A DNA stretch of 64,000 nucleotides from Eucalyptus grandis. Taxonomy: Eukaryota > Streptophyta > Magnoliopsida > Myrtales > Myrtaceae. Position 1 is the first letter of the stretch. Each line of letters starts with the position of its first letter. The DNA lies in NCBI RefSeq assembly GCF_016545825.1, contig NC_052620.1, positions 7,750,001 to 7,814,000 of the forward strand, read 5' to 3'. The notes below the pieces were generated by a model that had not been told where the DNA came from, ran no database searches, and saw only the letters and a list, made by a program, of their open reading frames with translations. Positions 22,395 through 32,792 of this stretch are shown in pieces. A program made the position numbers and the translations under genes.

Positions 22395-25300
22395 TTAAAA
22401 ATGCGAATTACAAGTAGACGGTGACGTAAGATCAGAACATAAAATATTCAGAAGGGGTTGAGGTGGCACATTTAACCAATTTGGGGGTAAAGACTTACGG
22501 CGATGCGCTTTGGCGATCCAATCCGCTACGTGGTTTGCGTCCCGGGAGCAGTAGGCGAGAGTTACAAACGAAGTCCGTTGAAGGAGCTGCCTAATTTCGG
22601 TCACTAGATGCATTACGGCCCAAGGTGCCTCGCCCGGCCCAAACCGGCCTCCACGAGTGCATAGTTGTCACACTGTACTCGCATGTTCTGTCTCGCGAAC
22701 CGAACCGCCCCCACATGACTTTCTCTTCGTTGGTTCGGAGAGTTCATCGCGTGCGGGAGTGCTAGGGTTTCGGCGTGCAGAGGAGAGGCCGCCGGATCTC
22801 AGCCTGCAAAACCATCAATTAATACCCCACTCGAGTCCGGATAATCCCAAAGAACCGGCGAGTTCTTCCCCTTCCTTCCACGGCGGTCTACATTCAGCTT
22901 GAAGTTGGGCCTGTTCGGAGTCCAAAGGCTCTGTTGCGGCGGTCTTCTTGCCGAAGTCGGCTGAAGTTTCTTGCGTTCCATCTAAGGAAGGCTCGGGTCG
23001 GGGTGTGAGCGAGATCTACAATAGATTCGGCATTGAGAGGTCGAGATCTAAAGATGTGGTCGTTTCGAGTTTCCATGTCAACTGGGTTGTGTTCGCTACA
23101 GTCGCTTTGAAGGTACCCCGTTTTTCATTCAAGAACTCGCAAACCACTTGTCAATGCGTGTTACTGAGCTTGTCTCGTCATATAGGTTGAGGCGCGGTTC
23201 CAGCCAGATGTTCCTTGTCTTTTTGCACAAGAAGAACAGGTGTTCTGCTGTTTCTGGGTGTTGAAGACAGAGTGGACACAGGGGATCAGGTAACATGTGC
23301 CTTCTATAGAGGTTTTCCTTGGTTGGGAGTGCATTTTGGCATAAGTTCCAGAGAAAGAATTTGATTTTGGGGGGAATTGGTATGTTCCATAGTTTAATCC
23401 AGAGGGATCTAGGTGGCGATAGGAGGTTGTTGCACCTTTGTTGGGGTCGGGATGATTGGTTGTTGAGTGCACTCTGTTATAGCCGCTTTACCGTGTAGGA
23501 CCCTGAATGATTCCCCATCCCGGATGAGCTTATCCGACCGTGATTGGGCGCCGAGTGGAGTTGAAAGAATTTCCGAGCAATTTGTTCATCAAAGAGCGTT
23601 TGAACTTTAGACTCCTCCCATAGTCTCCTTTCGGCATTTATTAGTTCAGCTACTTGTCTTAGGATCATCCTTGTTTTTCGGTCCTCCTATCACACCTCTT
23701 GGAAGCCATCTCGTCTTTCCATATGTTAATGCTGTGTCCATCTCCAACTAACCATTTCACCTCGGTTCTAAAGTGTCTCGGCCAATAAGAAGATGCGCCA
23801 CCCCCAAGAGGGTCTTTGTCCTGTATGAGCTCTCCAAAGGTCTCCATTTGGAAAGTATATTCCTTTTAGGATTTGGCCCCATAGAGTTGAATGTGATTGT
23901 GAAAGTCTCCAGGCTTGTTTGGCTAACATTGCCTTGTTGAATAGAATTAGGTCTTTGAACCCAAGACCCCCTTCGTCTTTCCTGCATTTCAAAATTTCCC
24001 ATTTCTTCCAATGCATTCCCCTCTTGGACTCATTTTGTTTCCACCGTAAGGCTGCAATCCGTTGTTCTATGGCTTTACAAACTGATATTGGGATTTTGAA
24101 AATTGACATAGCATATTGAGGAAGAGCCTGTACCACAACTTTTAGATAATAGCTTTTCTTTCCATCCTTCTAGCTTCATGTTCACCCTTGCCAAAATCCA
24201 TGAAAACATCTCCTTTTTTGTTTGTCCCTAATCAGAGGGAATTCCCAGGTATTTCCCTGTTTTGTCAATAATAGGTACCTGCAACTCATAGGCCATATTC
24301 CTCTTTAAAGAATCGGGGCACCCTTGCTGAAAAACACTCTGATTTGTTTAGATTGATAGCTTGACCAGTAGCATAACAATATTGATTCATGAGATTTGAC
24401 AAATTTTGGCATTCTCTCACCGTCCCATCCATAAAAATTATTGCATCATGAGCAAATAAGAGGTGAGACAATGTAGGACAATACCTGTTTAGTTTAATTC
24501 CTTTGAGGCTCCCATCTTCAAGTGCTTTGTGCATCATCCAGGAGAAAACATTAGCCATTAAGATGAATAGATAGGGTGACAATGGATCTCCTTGTCTTAA
24601 GCCCCGTGTGGGTGTAAAAAACTGGGTTTGATCACCATTTACTTTGACACTAAATTTCACCGTAGAGACACATATCATTACCAGACTCAACCCATCTTGC
24701 GCTAAACCCCATCTCGTAGCATACTCATTTTTAAGAAGTCCCATTCCACCCTATCGTAGGCCTTCTTCATATCCAATTTGAGAACCGCTTGGAATTTCTT
24801 CTTTCTATCTCTCGATTCTCACTGGTGCAACACTTCTTAGACTATAAAAATGTTGTCTTGTATTTGTCTTCCTTTAACAAAGGCGCTTTGTTCATTGGCT
24901 ATTATCTCATCAAGCCATGGTTTCAATCTGTTTGGTAAGACCTTTGAGATGATTTTGTAGCTGAAGTTGCATAGACTAATTGGCCTGAATCGACAAATAC
25001 TTTCGGGGTTTTGACTTTGGGAATGAGGGTTATGTAAGTCCGATTAATATGGGGGTCTAACTCACCGATTCAAAGAAGTTTCTGACCATATTCAGCACGT
25101 CAATCTTGATTTCCTCCCAAGTAATGTTGGTAAAATTGACCATTCAAACCATCTGGACCCGGAGCTTTTAATGACCCCAATTGAAAAACTGCTTCTTTGA
25201 CCTCTTCCATGGAGATTGAGGTCAGGAGGCTCTCATTCATCTGTGCGTTAATGATCGTTGGACACATGTCCAGAATAGGTTGAAACTCTCTGGGACCCTC

Positions 25301-26503
25301 TAATTCATATAATGAGCAGTAGAACTCTTCAATGTGCTGTTTTAATGTTGTTTGGTCCCGACACCGAGTGTCTTCATTAAGGCGCAGCATAGAGATTCTG
25401 TTTCGCTGTCTTCGTTGGACCGTGGTGGCATGGAAATATTTTGAGTTCCTATCTCCCCAACGCAGCCAATTGATCCGAGACCTCATACCCCAATACATCT
25501 CCTCCCGATGCCAAAGCCGCTCGATTTTATCTCTGATTTCTTGGCATTCCTCTTTGCTGGAAAATTCAGTGTTCCCGTTAGTGATATCCATGAGTTTCTT
25601 TTTAGGCTCCTGATTTGGAGAGAGGCATTAGAGAATTTAGTTTTACTCCATGCTGTCAATTCCTTTGTAACATGCTGTATTTTCTGGGCGAAGTTCATTT
25701 GATAGTGCTGGTCACCTTCCCAACATCGTTTAATGATCTCCCCACACTCTTCTTCCTCCAACCAATAAGCTTCAAACTTAAATTGCTTTCTTCTTTTCTT
25801 TCTAACAGGATGTAAAGACAATAAAAGTGGGCTGTGGTCTGAGCCAACTGCAGGGAGAGCCACCACTTCAGCATTTGGAAAGGTAATTCTCCATTCCATT
25901 GTGCATAATGCTCTGTCTAGCCTCTTTTTCACTAAATTTTCATCATCTCTATTATTGGCCCAAGTGAAAGAACACCCTTTTGTATCAATATCCATTAGAA
26001 AGCAAGCATTTAGTAATTCCCGAAAGGCTGCAATTCGATGTTGATCCGCTTCCCTCTTCCCTACCTTCTCCCAGCTATATAGGATTTCATTAAAGTCCCC
26101 CACACAGAGCCATGGATGATGGTTGTTGGAGTGCATATCCCGTATTTTTTGCCATAATTGCAATCTCTCTGAAAACGTTGTGGGAGCATGTATGAAAGTA
26201 ACTTCCATGATATGGCCACTTGAAGGATCCTTGCATTCCACATCTATGTATTCTTTCGAACGGAATTTATTTTAACGTCCGCCTCCTCATTCCACATAAG
26301 CACCAAACCACCTGCTATGCCAATGGGTTGCTCTGTAAACATGTGTTGGAATTTTAGCCTTCTTTTGGTCTTTGCTACCACCGTCTCCTTGTTTTTGGTC
26401 TCCATCAAGAAGACCATAGTGGGTCGTTCTTGAGCTGTTAAAGCTCTAATTTCCTGGACTGTCGGGGTTGCCCAGCCCCCGACGGTCCAGCTAGGATCTT
26501 CAT
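22395..26503 (-). pseudogene. LINE ORF2: endonuclease, reverse transcriptase and RNase H-like domain, broken
   Basis: The frame opens at the ATG 26,503 with a short phrase ending ETKNKE, the start of the apurinic-like endonuclease. At 26,241-25,483 the endonuclease continues with GDFNEI and SDHSP, both catalytic-core motifs. Reverse transcriptase pieces follow: LKAPGPDG (near 25,140), RGLRQGDPLSPYLF (near 24,590), FAHDAIIF (near 24,440) and NLNKSE. The catalytic FADD box reads FAHD, so the first metal-binding aspartate is replaced. Downstream pieces (24,136-23,161) have the KGMHWKKWE and GGLGFKDL phrases of the post-RT region, and the last open frame (22,613-22,395) contains SRDANHVADWIAKA, the end of an RNase H fold. 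The pieces are spread over different frames with stops between. In life this enzyme nicks DNA and copies the element RNA at the nick. Confidence 0.88.
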
Positions 26504-27701
26504 GGCGTCTTGGATGGCTTATTAGGGCTAGCCACCAAAGCCCAGTCTTTCCCCTCCTTGACCAGCTGTACAGGGGTTTCTAGTAGCTCCATATCATCAA
26601 GAACGTCAGAGCTAGTGAATTCAATTCTTTTCTGTTTTTTTGTTTGTTGGTGCTTCAGCATTTTCTTTGCATCTCCTCCTGTAGGTTTTGATGGGCCTTC
26701 TAGGTACAATATTTGTTTTCCACGCCCCTCTTTTACTGCTGTGTTTTTGTCTCTTTCTTCTCTGCCCTCCTTGGATGATGGACTCTCCACCCTTTTTTTA
26801 TTCCGAGGGTTTGAGTTTGTTTCAACTTCTGTGCTAGTAGCAACTTCCATATTAACTGTCATTATGGGCGTTTCAGGGACTGATTCTTCTTCTTCTTGAT
26901 TTGGAGCTTCCTTACCATAAAATACTCTCCAGTGTGGGCTACGATCTCTTACTTCTGCTTTGAGCCAAGGTCCATATTGACCAACCTTATTAGCTGCCCA
27001 ATTAGTTGATTCATATGGTATCTCCTCGCAATATGATGCGTAGTGCCCAATTTGACTGCACGAGTAGCAGAAATGAGGGAGACGTTCATATTTGAATTCC
27101 ACCCAAAGATTCTTGTTCCCGATCTTCACTAGCGCCCCTGTTTTAAGAAGTGCTAAAAGTTCCAACTCCACTTTGACTTTACCAGTTTTGTAGGGACCAA
27201 TTCCTCTAGATTGTAGCTGTATTTCCTTGACCACTCCCACTTTTCCAGCAACTTCAGCAAAGACTTCTTCGATAAGCCATCCCCGGGGGTAAACCAATAA
27301 TGCGCACCCAAAAGTCATATTTAGTAAAGTCATAGCAGTGTTGGGATTTTCGGCTCACATTGCTTGAGCACTATTAAGTTGCTATTAAAGGACCATGGTG
27401 CAGACTTCATAACTCTCTCTTTGTCTTCCTCTGATTCGAATACAAAGGAAAAAAACCCCGGTTCTTTTTGTATAACCACAACAGCCTCTACTTTCCACGC
27501 CTTCTTCATAGTGGTAGTGAATGCTGGAAAGTTCACATTGGGTTTCGAGTATAGCTTACCGAAGAGAGTATGGCTGCATTCAATTCGTTTGTTAGGAGGT
27601 ACTTCCTGTTGCACTTCTACCACATCATCATCTGACCATATTTGGCCTAAACTTTTGCACAGGGCAGCAATGCGCCGTTGATTCTCATCCTGAAGGTCCA
27701 T
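26500..27701 (-). pseudogene. LINE ORF1: DUF4283-type RNA-binding protein with zinc knuckle, frameshifted
   Basis: The first piece (27,701-27,330) begins MDLQDENQRR and contains the AWKVEAVVV and SAPWSFNSNLIVLKQ phrases usual for plant LINE ORF1 (DUF4283). The second (27,333-26,500) has GWLIEEVFAEVAGKVG, VKIGNKNLWVEFKYERLP and a knuckle CYSCSQIGHYASYC (C-x2-C-x4-H-x4-C, intact). About 20 residues with YDFTKYDFWVRIIGLPPG lie in the third frame between them, so two nearby frame shifts break the gene. The protein binds element RNA. Its tail is rich in K, E and S, as expected for this class. Confidence 0.85.
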
Positions 27702-28178
27702 ACCAATAGCAGCTTACACGCTTTGTCAACTAGATGAGGTTAGTGATTTGGAGAAGGGAAGATTGAAGGGAGCTCTGAAAATTGTATAGTGGGATACGAA
27801 GTCTGTAACTGATTTCTTCGGCCAGCAGAAAGGGGATTAGGGATTGTGGCAGCGGAAAAGCGGTTTAGGGTTTGCTAGTGGGGGGCTTCGAATGGTTTGT
27901 AAACCATTGTTTCATCGCCATTGAGGTTCAGCCGAAGGAGGAAATCCATCCAAAAGGGGATTAGAGGGGGATTTTAGGGTTTGGTAAATGGGCGATCATG
28001 GCGTAGGGGAGGAGCTATATGCGAAGATGGGTATCCATCGCAAGAGGAGAGAACGCTACAATCAGGGGACTGGATTCTTACCGGGAGAGTGGGGATTTGC
28101 AGCAAAACTTCCAGAGAATCGGAAGAGGACGTCTCTACCAGCGAGAGGGTTCATCTCTGACGAAGCTGCTAGTAGTTT

Positions 28179-28410
28179 ATCCGAGGCAAATTAGTGACCT
28201 GGCGACGGTAATTCTATTATCAAGTCGATAACCTTTCGAGTGCACGGCTAGTTGACACCTCTCCACGGCCGTTGCTTCCTTTCGAGGCTGACATTGCGTG
28301 TCGAGATCACTAGGGGTCGCAGCGATTCTGCACCTAATGTTTTGTGCAACTTCTGGACCTTGTGCTCCAACTTGTTTGTCCATTTGGGGGTTCCTAAATG
28401 TCCTGGTTTT
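28179..28410. repeat. duplicated block D, copy 3, right part
   Basis: gtgacctggcgacggtaatt, gtgcacggctagttgac, cgtgtcgagatcactagggg and aaatgtcct follow the order of 10,320-10,570. It ends where another LINE tail begins. Confidence 0.75.
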
Positions 28411-28660
28411 TTTTTTTTTTTTGTCAAAAGAAATTTACATTCATTATTAAAATGATATATGATAAGAAATCTCAAAAATCACAATAATAAAGTGAGCCCA
28501 TAGAGCTTCAAGACAAACCAAAAAACTAAAAATTAAGATATATCATTATAGTATAACTGATAGAGAGAATTGCAGATTTGTCCTTTAAGAATAAATTTGT
28601 GATTGCATCCAAGTGAATCAATTAGTAGTTGATCACTAAATCACATAACATCATTAGTGA
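28405..28660 (-). mobile_element. 5'-truncated LINE tail
   Basis: A run of 18 T at 28,405-28,422 is followed by gtcaaaagaaatttacattc and attaaaatg, a layout very like the 3' end of the LINE at 22,364 (T run, ggtcgaaaatgagatttac, tttcattaaaaatg). It interrupts block D directly after aaatgtcct. It is read on the minus strand as the last couple of hundred bases of a related LINE. The right boundary is uncertain. Confidence 0.6.
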
Positions 28661-28684
28661 TAAACATAAACCAAGGTCTATCGT

Positions 28685-30339
28685 TCCTGTCAAGCAAACA
28701 AACTTAATTAGAGATGGAGGAAATTTACTTTTTTTTTTTTTTCAATTCACGAGACGGAATGGATTATTGGAGGTTGAGGTACGTCGACTTGCAGTTTGAT
28801 GAACTAAGTGTTGAGTAATTATCGGTAAGAGGTGAAGGTAATTTGTTATATTTAAATAAAAAGTATCAGTTTACTTTTCATTTCTCAAATGTTGTGTTGA
28901 GCTGCGTAATTATGTTCATAAACTAAAATAAAAGGAAAGATATATGCAATTTAGGCTCCATTTGGTTCTTACAAAATGAATGATTCAATTTTTTTTTCTA
29001 AATGATTGCTTATTTTGCTTGAACTACTTGGTTGATGAAAAATATTTTCATTATTAACAATAATTTATTTTAAAATATTTTCATGGATGATGAAAATGTA
29101 TTTGGAGCGTATATTTTCGTAAGCTACACAAGTGATCATTTATGGAATAATATTTTTCCAATCATTCATTTTTTATAAAATAAATACAGTGAATTTAATA
29201 TATTATAATTAAAGCATAATCAATTATCGAGGCGGAACTATGTTAATCGATGCTTTTATTAACTAGAACCATGTCAAAGACTTGCTTATGTTTACCTATT
29301 AATCCTTAATGTTTTCCCCATATATAAGTAGGCCCGTCAAGACCATGGCTACTCATTTAATTCATTTTAAACTCTTCACGTGCACACGTTACTTAAATAA
29401 AGTTTCATAACAAATTAAAAAAAGTAAGTGAACGTAATAAAAATATGCTAGTAAAAATAACAACTAAAATCACCTAGAGATTGAAATTCTTATAGAAAAA
29501 CCAGAAAAGTACGAAAGTCTTGCGAGGATACATACACTGAATGTGTGCTTTATTGATCATCCAAGTTACGTTAAGGCTTTATTTTGTCGCCAAATCATAT
29601 TTATGCCACATATACGTCCTCAGCTAAGTGCATTTCGAAATTTTTTGTTCTTGAAATTAGAATAAAATAAAGCTTTCACAGTCAAAGTAATTATAATTAC
29701 TTTTTAAGGTAAAGACGATAGTTATGATTATGTTCATAATATAAATTTCATGAGTACCCCAATTATATTATTTTACAAGGGATAATGATACAAATAGTCT
29801 TTGAATTTTGATTAAATATGTAATTTAATCGATGGATTTTTAATTTATTCAATGTAATCTTTGAATTTTATTCTAACGTGTAATATTGTCTTTAAATTTT
29901 TAATTTATTAAATCCAACCTCAGTAGTCCTTAGTCTTGAATAATTATGGAAGAATTACATTGAATATTTTCATACAATTCAATGACTGAATTGAACTCCT
30001 TAGTCTTGAATAATTATGGAAGAACTACATTGAATATTTTCATAAAATTTAATAGCTGGATTGAACACGTCACAAAAGTTTATGAACTATATCGAATAAA
30101 TAAAAATTTAGGAATTAAATTGAACAAATTTAAAATTTAGAAATTAAATTACACATAAGTCAATGTTTAGGAATTATTTGTGCCAATTTCCTATTTTGCA
30201 ACCCTTGGGCAGGGACACAGATGGGCACACTGCATATCAAAAGTGTACCAGTAAACCGTTCATCGTACGATACGTGTACATGAGAGAGCTCACTTCTCAG
30301 ATTTTTCTATCTCCCCTTTACCTTTTCATTTCTCACTGT
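28685..30339. repeat. duplicated block E, 5' part, copy 2
   Basis: Aligns with 13,725-14,560 (aacttaattagagatggagg, ttaatccttaatgtttt, gccaaatcatatttatgcc). Insertions include 28,950-29,220, an AT-rich piece with inverted phrases (ctccatttggttcttac near the start, ttttataaaataaatac near the end). 29,770-30,180 is made of repeated phrases such as ttgaattttgatt and aaatttaatagctgg, with an 86-bp unit ending attatggaaga repeated at about 29,940 and 30,005. No gene is seen. Confidence 0.6.
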
Positions 30340-30850
30340 TTTCTTCGCTTTCCTTTTTGCCCTCTCCCTCACCCGAGCCCGACCTTAGAGCCTCCCCACC
30401 GCCGGCGACGGCTCCACCACTGAAGTCCTCCGCCGACCCCGCCGCCGCCCCACCGGGTCCAAGAACAAGCCCAAGTCCTCCCCGGTCGTCATCACCCGTG
30501 ACCCCGAGGGCTCCCTTTCCCTCTGCCCCTGCATCCGATGTCGCCGCCTCTTTCCAGATCCGGCGCGGGCGACCCTCGCCCTGGCTGCGAGAGTGGACCC
30601 CTCGCCGGATTTCGTGAGGTCCCGACGCTGCTCCCTCCGAGATGGCCTCCGCCGCGACCCATTCCGGATCCGAGACCGAAGACGGATCCGCTCGAGATCC
30701 GGCTCTCGCGGGCCCGGCTCCGGTACCGGGGGTCCGGCGAGAAGGCGGTCCGCACGCGAGGCAAAGAAACCGAAGAGATGAATTTAGGGGCGAGTTCGAA
30801 TCGGGAACCGAACCGAACCGAACCGGCTGGTTAAGGTCGCATGTGGAGGT
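30340..30850. other. GC-rich segment upstream of AO2
   Basis: Counterpart of 14,562-15,060 without the roughly 125-bp purine-rich insert. Overlapping open frames on both strands reflect composition (arginine, proline and serine rich). They are not conserved in frame with copy 1, so I do not call a gene. Confidence 0.4.
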
Positions 30851-31203
30851 GATGGTTGTTTCTTCTTTTCTTTAATTTACGAGGTGGGCCAGGATCTGCT
30901 TGTGTCTGCTTGTGTCACCGTGGGGCATATCAACCCGCAGGTGGGGCATATCAGTCCGCATTCCTGATCCGTCCACCGCTTTTCTGGCAGTTGACACTTT
31001 GGGAGATCGCCTTTTTTGTAAAGTTGATACTTTTGGAGATGGCTTAAACGTACGTCAAAACGAACCAAGAGGACAACTTCTTCTGCCGAAGCTGCTTCTC
31101 CTTCTTCTTCCTGGCTAAATCGACAGCGGCCGCACGAACTCCGTCTCTCCCCATTAAAGTTCCCATCTTTCGTGCGCAGCTTGGTTCTCGGTGAGCGCGA
31201 GAG

Positions 31204-32792
31204 ATGGGTAGCTCGACGACGGCATTGTTTCTCTGCCTTCTCGTGATGATGGCAGCGGGAGGAGCTCGAGGGCTTTTCTATAACTGGGAAGTGAAGCAAG
31301 AGATGATGGGCTCCTACAAAGAGCAGGTCGTCACCATCAATGGACAGCACCGCGGCCCCACCATCCAGGCTCATCAGGGAGACAGAGTTTTCGTCAGAGT
31401 TACCAATAGGTTGAGCCAGAATGTCGCGATCCACTGGCACAACACCCAACAGGTATGGTGGCGAAACCTATCCAAACTGTGTTTGATGAAGATTGTAATG
31501 AGAAGTTTATGCGACGATGAGTCTGGATTGGATTGAATTGCAGATTCAAAGTCTGGGGAGCGATGGAACAGGGGATGTCGTTCCAAGGACCATTTCGCCC
31601 GGAAAAACTTTCACCTATGTTTTCATCGTCCATCAGGTGAGCCCTAAGTACAATGATCATTCAATACCATCTTCGTGTGAGCTTTTTCTGACAGCTGTGC
31701 AAGGTTCAAGCTGATTCTACCTCATTCGATGAAGATACACTGCAGGCATTTAATTTCTTATCTTGCAAGGGGTGGTCATTTATACTCATATGCTTCATTG
31801 CAGCTTGGAAAATCTCCGTACAACTCCTATTACACAATGCAAACAGTGGCTGGACTACATGGGTTGATCGATGTTTTGCCGCCGTACGGTGTCGCTGAGC
31901 CATTTGCTCAAGATTATAACAAGAGCATCATCCTCGATGACCGGTACTACAGAAGCTATTATGATTGGGTGGCAGAGCCTGAGGTGATTAATTTAATTTG
32001 ATTGCCTCAATTATGAAGAACTTAAACACCAGTTTTGCTCATTTGTCGTGTTCGTTTCATTCTCTTTTTGTTGCTTGGATTGCAGTCCCTGCTGATTCCC
32101 AGGACGGATCGTAATGCCATCAATCCTGAATATTTGCACTGGAGGGTCGTCCTTGGTCAAACGTATTACCTCAATATTTCAAGTGTGACGCCTCATTGTA
32201 ATCTCAGCTTTCAGATTGAGGTATACTTTGATTACAACCTAAAAATTGTTCCTCTGGTTTGTTTATTTCCTTGCTTTCTATAATGAAGTTTCCCCTTCGG
32301 GATCATATACTTTGGGCTTTTTTGATGTTTTTAAAGACTGTTACATGGAAGAAATTTCAGAGATAGATTTGCAAGATGAAGTGACCCTTCATTTTTTTCT
32401 TACTTAGGACCTCAATCTTTGATTTGCAGGGTCACAACCTTACTGTTGTTGAAGTGGATGGGCACTATGTAGAGCCATTTGTGAACCAAAGCCTGATCGT
32501 CTACTCGGGTAAGACATACTCTGTCAAGATCAAAGCCAATCAAGATCCGTCGAGAAATTACTCGATCACGACCGACATTGTTGGCCAGAACACCACTGCC
32601 ACAACCCCTCTCGGTCTGGCTGTGCTCAGCTACTCCCCACCTGCTGGCCCGATTCGGAATGGCGTCTCACCACAGTCAGTTCAGAGCCTGGGGAATAAAG
32701 CCTGCGAAGGTAATATATGTGACAGGACTAATGTCTTAGTTAGAGAGGTTGTTTTGATCCCTTGTTTGAAATTTGAGGTTATGTTTCCCTAG
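31204..32792 (+). CDS. AO2: two-domain ascorbate-oxidase-like protein, partner of AO1
   Basis: Five GT-AG exons give an open product of 339 residues: 31,204-31,452, 31,544-31,636, 31,804-31,983, 32,086-32,220 and 32,430-32,792. A signal peptide (MGSSTTALFLCLLVMMAAGG) precedes FYNWEVKQE, PGPTIQA-like RGPTIQAHQGD, GLHGLIDVLPPY, EPESLLIPR, VEVDGHYVEPF and PLGLAVLSYSPPAGP. The first copper motif HWH is intact (IHWHNTQQ), unlike AO1, but the second reads YNSYYTMQ where active ascorbate oxidase has YHAHYGMQ. Domain 3 is again missing. The last 35 or so residues after the linker read through former non-coding sequence, with a possible splice donor at 32,709. Exon 4 is 16 codons shorter and exon 5 has 4 codons more than AO1 in the matched region. 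A secreted, non-catalytic protein is the simplest reading; a dying gene is the alternative. Confidence 0.78.

Larger units (their letters stand above)
22364..28166 (-). mobile_element. full-length LINE (L1-type) with 12-bp target duplication
   Basis: The word tgctagtagttt at 22,352-22,363 is repeated exactly at 28,167-28,178. Between them, on the minus strand, lie a 5' leader (28,166-27,702), ORF1, ORF2 with endonuclease, reverse transcriptase and a C-terminal RNase H-like segment, and a very short 3' end finishing TTTTCGACC plus poly(A) (T run at 22,361-22,370). The order, poly(A) end and target duplication define a non-LTR retrotransposon of about 5.8 kb. Block D copy 1 near 10,310 shows the uninterrupted target. 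Both ORFs carry frame breaks, so it cannot move on its own. Confidence 0.9.
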
